Origin: Reclinomonas americana ATCC 50394
Taxonomy: Eukaryota > Jakobida > Jakobea > Jakobida
Assembly (NCBI GenBank): GCA_048213135.1
Contig: PS015208.1
Coordinates: forward strand, 67,291-118,532
Length of the DNA stretch: 51,242 nucleotides
Direction of reading: 5' to 3'
The notes beneath the pieces are model-generated. The model did not search any database. It worked only from the letters and a program-made list of their open reading frames with translations, and was not told where the DNA came from. The first letter of the stretch is position 1; every line of letters starts with the position of its first letter. Shown here one piece after another: positions 45,637 through 51,242 of the stretch. Made by a program: the position numbers and the translations under genes.

Positions 45637-46555
45637 ATGGCGGGTGCGAGCGGAAATCGCACTCTGGTGCCCTCCTTTGACTTGCACCTCAATCATAACA
45701 TTCTTGAGGGACTCGCCGTCGTTGGCAAATGTTACGCACACAAGCAAAACACTAAACAAACTGACTGATTGACACGACAAAACGCACACACACTCTGTCT
45801 CTCTGTCTTGCACTGTCACTCGCAGCGTGCGTGTGTGTTGTGTGCTCTCTCTCTCGCGCACCTCTTTTCTCTGTGTGTTGTGTTGGATCTCTCTCTGATC
45901 ACTCACATGTCAAGTTTGTTTTTTTCGCGCGCAGATGATGGAACTCACCCGATCCTCACTTGCGCCACCTCCGGCTGCAAGGTGTTCATGCACAACCCGC
46001 ATGCGCAACCCGACAAGACCACTTTCCTCACCAATGCCAGTTGAGTCCGTGCGAGAGAGACAACTTGAAAGACACACTTCTCTCAATCACTCTTCCTCCT
46101 TCTCCTTATCCTCCTCCTCCTCCATCTTCTTGTCTTGCTCTTCTTGTTCTTGTTCTTCTTCTTCTTCTTCTTCTTCTTCGTCTTCTCCTTGTTGTTGTAG
46201 TTGTTGTTGTTGTTGTTCTTCTTCCTACACCTCCTTCTCCTCCACCTCCTCCTCCATCTTGTTGTCTTGTTCTTCTTCTTCTCCTTCTTNNNNNNNNNNN
46301 NNNNNNNNNNNNNNNNNNNNNNNNNNNNNNNNNNNNNNNNNNNNNNNNNNNNNNNNNNNNNNNNNNNNNNNNNNNNNNNNNNNNNNNNNNNNNNNNNNNN
46401 NNNNNNNNNNNNNNNNNNNNNNNNNNNNNNNNNNNNNNNNNNNNNNNNNNNNNNNNNNNNNNNNNNNNNNNNNNNNNNNNNNNNNNNNNNNNNNNNNNNN
46501 NNNNNNNNNNNNNNNNNNNNNNNNNNNNNNNNNNNNNNNNNNNNNNNNNNNNNNN

Positions 46556-46644
<89 letters not shown>

Positions 46645-49380
46645 TCTCTCTTCTTCTTCTTCTTTTCCTCCTCCTTCTCCTCCTTCTCCTCCCTTCTCCC
46701 TTGCCCTCGTCTCACTCTTGCGCCACAGTTCAATACCTCAACATCAACAGACCTGTGACGGCGATGGCTGTCGGCGCACCCAACGTGAACTCGTCACACG
46801 ATGCACTCTTTGTGGGCATGGGCACCAACTTAATGGCGTTGCGTGGTCTTTCCCCACACATACTCTCCATTGCTGTCGCCAAGTGGTGCTCAAACGTCTT
46901 GCTCGCAGGTACGACGTGGAGCGCAATCAGGATTTGTTCTATCGCGATGTGCAGGATGGCGTCGGCGGCCTGGTGTTTGGGCGCATTGGCAATCGGCCGA
47001 TTCCGCTCATCATTGCCGGCGGCAACTGCTCGGTGCAGGGGTTCGACTACTCCGGCAACGAGTCGTACTGGACGGTGACGGGCGACAATGCCTCGGCGCT
47101 GACGCTTATTGACGTGAATCGCGATGGCGAGAACGAGCTGGTCGTCGGCACCGACGACTTTGTCATTCGTATCTTCCAGAACGACGATGTGGTGGCGGAG
47201 ACGGTGCGCGAATGACCCCCGACATTAGCGTTGTGCACACGCGTCGTCGCCTGAAGAAAAGAATGCTGTACAGGTGGAAACCGATCGCGTGGTGGATCTG
47301 TGCTCCATCCAGGGACCACGATACGGCTACGCGCTGGCCAACGGCACCGTGGGTATCTACGAGGCCGATCACCGCGTGTGGCGTGTGAAATCCAAGAGCA
47401 GTGTGCTGTCGGTGGTCGGCTTTGACCTCGACGGCGATGGCGTGCCGGAGATCATCTCCGGCTGGAAGAGCGGCAAGTTCGAAGTGCGCAACCAGGGCAC
47501 TGGCGAAGTGGTCTACAAGGATCACTTTTCACGAGCCGTCGTCAAGGTGCTCACTGCCGACTACCGAATGGACGGCAACTTTGCCGTCATTTGCTGCACC
47601 TCCGAGGGAGAGAGTTGCGTGGCGAAAGTTGCCGCAGTGATATCGAGGTGCGGCAGCTCAACTCTGTTGCGTTGCAGTCAAGGGCTTCCTGCCGGCCACC
47701 GAGGAGCAGGCTGCCGAGCTCATGGACAATGCACAAGAAGAGGAGCAGCTCAAGGCTCTCAACCAGCACAAGCAGGTGCGCTTATTATGCAGAGGGACTG
47801 GAGACGACTCACCTGCTCACCTTCCTCTCTCTCTCTCTCTCTCTCTCTGTGTGCGTGTGCAGGAACTCATGTACGAGCTGCGTTCGTACGAGGAGAATCT
47901 GCGGAAACTCAAGGCCGGCGAGAGGAGTGCTGGCCTGGTCCCGCACGACACTCACGTTGGCTGTGCTCTCGTCGTTGCGTGCATCAGCGGCTCGTGTTTT
48001 CTTTCTATTCCCTATCTCACCATCCGTGTGCACACAGGGCGATCCATCGAGACGCATTGTCGAGGCGGTGATTGAGAGCACACCGGGCACGGTGATCAAG
48101 GCAGCCGTGTTGTTTGCGGAGGGATTGTTTACGGGCGAGAGCTTCTTCTCTTGTCCGCGGGAGCCGACGAACCAGCTGCGCATTCCCATCAAGCCGGAGC
48201 GTGATGTGGGATGCACCATGTTTATTCAGGCCATGGTCGGCACGCGCATGGGAACGCAGTTCCACGTGTTTGAGTTGGCCTTGCTGGTTCCCAAATTCTG
48301 TGTGTACGTGTTGGAGCCGCGCGAGGCCGTCAAGAGGCCACGCTCGTCGGTTGCATTCAGGCTCACGCAGCGGAATCAACGAGTTTCGTGTGTTGTCGCC
48401 CGCCGTCTACTCCCTTTGAACGAGTGACACGCTCAACCAATTGTTGCAGATTGGCTTGTGGTTGGAGCGCAGCTTTGGTGTGCCTGCTGCTTCACTCCCG
48501 GACTCAGACGCAATCGACATTTCGCTGCGATCGATGCGAGACGGCACCGTCGTCGTCATGCAGTTCACCACCGACCGCCTGACCATCTATGTGGATCGCA
48601 TGGATGTGGCCGCCGATATTGTGCAAGACATGTGTGAGGCGTTTGAGATTGATGAGCTGGAGAGCGAAGTCGATTTCCCCGAGGAAATGGAGCGCTTCCG
48701 CACTCTGCTGCAGGAGGTCTGTATATTTGTGCCAGGTACGGCATTCTTTCTACTTGCTGACTCGTGTTCGATGGCAGGTGGACGAGTTCAACGCGGCGCG
48801 CCTGAAGATGAATGCCGAAATGGCCGACAGCTCACAACTCATCAAGACGCTCGTCATCAAGGCCGAAGACGCACGCATTCTCGGCGACATGAAGCTGATG
48901 AAGCAGATGTACGGCGACTTGCACGACCTCAACCGCGAACTCATGGGCGAGTACCAGAAGCGAGCCAACAACCATGCCGAGCTGCTGCGTCAGNNNNNNN
49001 NNNNNNNNNNNNNNNNNNNNNNNNNNNNNNNNNNNNNNNNNNNNNNNNNNNNNNNNNNNNNNNNNNNNNNNNNNNNNNNNNNNNNNNNNNNNNNNNNNNN
49101 NNNNNNNNNNNNNNNNNNNNNNNNNNNNNNNNNNNNNNNNNNNNNNNNNNNNNNNNNNNNNNNNNNNNNNNNCTCAAGGAGGTCAACAATGTCATTCAGC
49201 GAGCGAGCAAGCTGCGAGGTGAGTGGTGGAAGACGGCAGGGGTTGATGGTGCTTGCCACTCAGATGATGGTTGCAGTCGGCGAAAGCAAGGCTCGTGTGG
49301 TCAGCGAGTGCCGCAAGGCCATCAAGAGCAACAATATCGCCGCCCTCTTCAGCATCATCCGCTACGGTCGAAGCAACTGA
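45637..49380 (+). CDS. BBS2: Bardet-Biedl syndrome 2 protein (BBSome subunit)
   Basis: The ATG at 45637 gives MAGASGNRTLVPSFDLHLNH, then GTHPILTCATSGCKVFMHNP, the typical BBS2 N-terminus. After a long repeat-filled intron (about 46040-46727) come VQYLNINRPVTAMAVG, HDALFVGMGTNLMA, ERNQDLFYRDVQDGV, IIAGGNCSVQGFDYSG, GDNASALTLIDVNRDGENEL, YALANGTVGIYEADHRVWR, SVVGFDLDGDGVPEIISGW and DYRMDGNFAVICC (beta-propeller). Coiled coil, then the gamma-adaptin-ear-like FAEGLFTGESFF and MGTQFHVFEL, then AEDARILGDMKLMKQMYGDL, LKEVNNVIQRASKLR and ACRK-like ECRKAIKSNNIAALFSIIR. BBS2 is part of the eight-subunit BBSome that moves membrane proteins in and out of cilia. N runs at 46290-46555 (intron) and 48994-49172 (exon/intron) remove a little coding sequence. 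Length is as expected, about 700 residues. Confidence 0.96.
46557..46640 (+). repeat. (CT)n microsatellite in BBS2 intron
   Basis: About 42 uninterrupted CT units next to an N run, followed by TTC/TCC-rich DNA. On the other side of the gap (46090-46289) are CTT and TCC repeats. The tract lies wholly inside a roughly 690-bp intron. Confidence 0.95.
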
Positions 49381-49986
49381 GACTGCACTCGTCAGCGTCG
49401 TCGTCGTCCTCCTCGCCAGCAAGTGTACTCTCTCCCCTCGCGCTCACACGTGTCGAATGCAAGCATGTAGCGGTTCTTATTCCTTTTCATACGCGACACA
49501 CATCAAAGCAGGACGGGAAGGAAAGGTGGCGTCAGGGGGGGAAAAGAAAGCGACACTAACTCATTTTCTTAGACAGGAGCGAGCGGATGTCTGTCCAAAC
49601 AACCAGGCGAAACAACAGAGAAGCGAGACATGGGAAAACACCCCCGGCGAGGCAAACAAGAGCGCCGACAGCGGAGGAGGAAAGGAGAAAAGAGTGGGAG
49701 GGGGATTATAGCCATCCAAAAATGAAAAGCGCATTGGAGTGGAGGGGGGAAAACACAAGGTGGACGGCCGTTGGCGCGACACCCAGCAGGCATCACACCA
49801 GATGCAGCTTCTACGCAACAGCGACGTACAGATAACAGAAAACACGAAACACAGNNNNNNNNNNNNNNNNNNNNAGGAGGAGGAGGAGGTGGTGGGAGGG
49901 GAGAAATCGTACAAGGTACACAACAAGGACACGGACGGCACAAGCTGGCGGTCACGTGCCCCTTATTTTTTGGCCAGTAGCGTCTT
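49381..49986. other. Convergent intergenic region, no gene recognised
   Basis: Purine-rich on plus (ggggggaaaagaaagcg; gaggaggaggaggtggtggg) with a 20-base N run at 49855-49874. It holds the 3' UTRs of BBS2 and the PP6 gene. No coding or RNA gene signal is visible. Confidence 0.6.
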
Positions 49987-51242
49987 TTAGAGGAAGTAGA
50001 TGGGACGTGACGGCGCGTACTGCGTGTGTGCCTCCTCGTCCCACTTGAAGATCTTGAAGTCGCGCTCCAACGTCTCGTTGAAGGCCAGAATCGAAGCGAG
50101 GTTACCGCAGCGCTGCAATGACGATACTCGTGAGAAATGCGAGGGAGACGAGGGTGAGACGATGCAAGACAGTACTCACCGACTGCACCAAAGGAAGAAG
50201 GCAAGTCGAAGAGGCACAGAGCGAGTGAGTCACCGAAGTGCGATGAAGGTAAGGGAGCAGCGACGAAAGCAGATGATGGGGTACGCAACGCACTAGAATC
50301 CGGAAAGAGGGTGCGTACGGAAGCAGTCAGAAGCACACACAAACAGTTAGTTGTCACGCATATACAGACGCCACAAGCGACAGGACTCACGTACTGCGCA
50401 AACAAAGCAACAACTGTTGTGAGCAAACAACAGAGACAGATGTCGCAACAACAAAGAAAGAGACGCAACGTTGGGGGCACTCCACACAGTGACCAGGTTC
50501 TGCACACAAAAAAGAAGCACGTCTCTCACTCAGCCACAAAACAACACTCAGACAAACCGAGGGCAGCAAGCACGCACCCTCTCCTTGAACATGTACTTGT
50601 ACCCCTCTTGCACGAGCTGGTGAGCGCGGCAAATCAACTCGAGATTGTTGATGTGTGCAAACTGCACAGTCACCACCACGTCAGTCACCGTTTGTCATCG
50701 CAGGGAGGACTGGATNNNNNNNNNNNNNNNNNNNNNNNNNNNNNNNNNNNNNNNNNNNNNNNNNNNNNNNNNNNNNNNNNNNNNNNNNNNNNNNNNNNNN
50801 NNNNNAGACAGACATACGCGCCTCGGTGGTCACACGGTTGCCAAAGATCCAGCCGGCACCGCGCGGGCTCAACGCCCACGTCTCAATGTCCTCCGGATCG
50901 CTCCACATCATGTCGCAGAAGGAGCCCTCGTGTGGGATCTCCTGCTTGCGGTCAATGAGACGAATCTGATCCAGGGTCTTGACCTCGGGTGACAGGCCAC
51001 CGTGCACACACAGAATGCGTCCGTCAATGACCTGCACGCAAACGACATGAGAGTGTTGGAAGGCGGCAGAAAGAGAGAGAGCAAGCGAGCGACAGCAGCA
51101 CGCAACAGCCGCAATGTTAAAGTAGTCGCACACTTCCATGCAGTACTTCCACGCGTTGCCGGAGCCGTACTTGGACTCGCACTCGTCGTAGAAACCATAG
51201 ACCTTGGTGATCTGGCGCGACTCGTGGTTGCCGCGCAACAGC
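49987..51242 (-). CDS. Ser/Thr protein phosphatase catalytic subunit, PP6/Sit4 type (N-terminus beyond window)
   Basis: The visible part begins [20 protein letters not shown] (metal-binding Asn-His of RGNHE) and continues [85 protein letters not shown], then Y, C and S on three tiny exons, [13 protein letters not shown] and the C-terminus PSRPIYFL at a TAA (49987-49989). The YFL end is the methylated tail of PP2A-like enzymes. [14 protein letters not shown] and NLVTVW favour PP6 over PP2A and PP4. PP6 acts with SAPS-type subunits in cell-cycle, trafficking and stress control. GDxHG and GDxVDRG motifs lie outside the window. Eight or more introns fall in 1.25 kb; one contains the N run at 50716-50805. 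Confidence 0.93.
50180..50182 (-). other. Candidate 3-nt micro-exon (TCG, Ser) of the PP6 gene
   Basis: On the minus strand: acceptor tttggtgcag, TCG, donor gtgagt. It fills the one residue between NYC and RCGN. The family usually has Tyr here, so this one is less certain than the other two. Confidence 0.5.
50290..50292 (-). other. Candidate 3-nt micro-exon (TGC, Cys) of the PP6 gene
   Basis: On the minus strand: acceptor ggattctag, TGC, donor gttgcg. It supplies the invariant Cys of SAPNYC. Confidence 0.6.
50391..50393 (-). other. Candidate 3-nt micro-exon (TAC, Tyr) of the PP6 gene
   Basis: On the minus strand: acceptor gtttgcgcag, TAC, donor gtgagt. It supplies the invariant Tyr of the SAPNYC motif directly after the exon ending SAPN. 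Confidence 0.65.

Overview
The window comes from a nuclear genome of a unicellular eukaryote, most likely one with cilia or flagella. It holds about eighteen protein-coding genes. Almost all are cut by short introns, mostly 35-110 bp and starting GT (GTGAGT, GTGCGT, and very often GTTGCG). Introns carry CA, TG and CT repeats, and intergenic gaps are tiny (14-300 bp). A full-length BBS2 gene implies cilia. ClpB with a presequence-like N-terminus implies a mitochondrion, and a PDI ending in KHDEL implies a conventional ER. I cannot name the lineage from sequence alone. Sixteen runs of N interrupt the scaffold and truncate several genes.

Layout, left to right. An acidic low-complexity gene end (+, 1-540). 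A leucine-rich-repeat (LRR) gene (-, to 2632). A secreted carboxylesterase (-, 2926-5092). A drug/metabolite-type transporter (-, 5107-7695) whose stop lies 14 bp from the esterase ATG. Exosome cap subunit RRP40/EXOSC3 (+, 7766-8957). A protein disulfide isomerase (-, 9080-11338). A charged repeat protein with polyproline (+, 11415-13483). A Pro/Gln/Tyr-rich gene (-, 13591-15360). A roughly 9 kb gene with armadillo/HEAT-like, proline-rich and LRR regions (+, 15468-24239). A 2-oxoglutarate/Fe(II) dioxygenase (-, 24339-26049). A multi-pass PAP2-like membrane protein (+, 26123-27754). A Ser/Pro/Met-rich protein (-, 29379-31798). A short Ser/Thr-rich fragment (-, to 33048). Mitochondrial-type ClpB/Hsp78 (+, 34671-37976). 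A divergent CCT-like chaperonin (-, 38039-40389). An EXD1-type 3'-5' exonuclease joined to a UPF1-like helicase (-, 40465-45269). BBS2 (+, 45637-49380). The C-terminal part of a PP6-type phosphatase (-, 49987 to the window edge).

Most genes are housekeeping: RNA decay (RRP40, EXD1-helicase), folding (PDI, ClpB, chaperonin), membrane transport and lipid chemistry, ciliary trafficking (BBS2) and signalling (PP6). They are not an operon. Several divergent pairs share 70-110 bp and so probably share bidirectional promoters.

The most striking observations are three consecutive candidate 3-nucleotide exons in the PP6 gene; the EXD1-UPF1-like fusion with its altered Walker B motif; a contig at 20872-21238 that looks placed backwards; and the recurrent GTTGCG 5' splice site. 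Exon joins were made by eye from reading frame, splice dinucleotides and family similarity, so exact boundaries are predictions.
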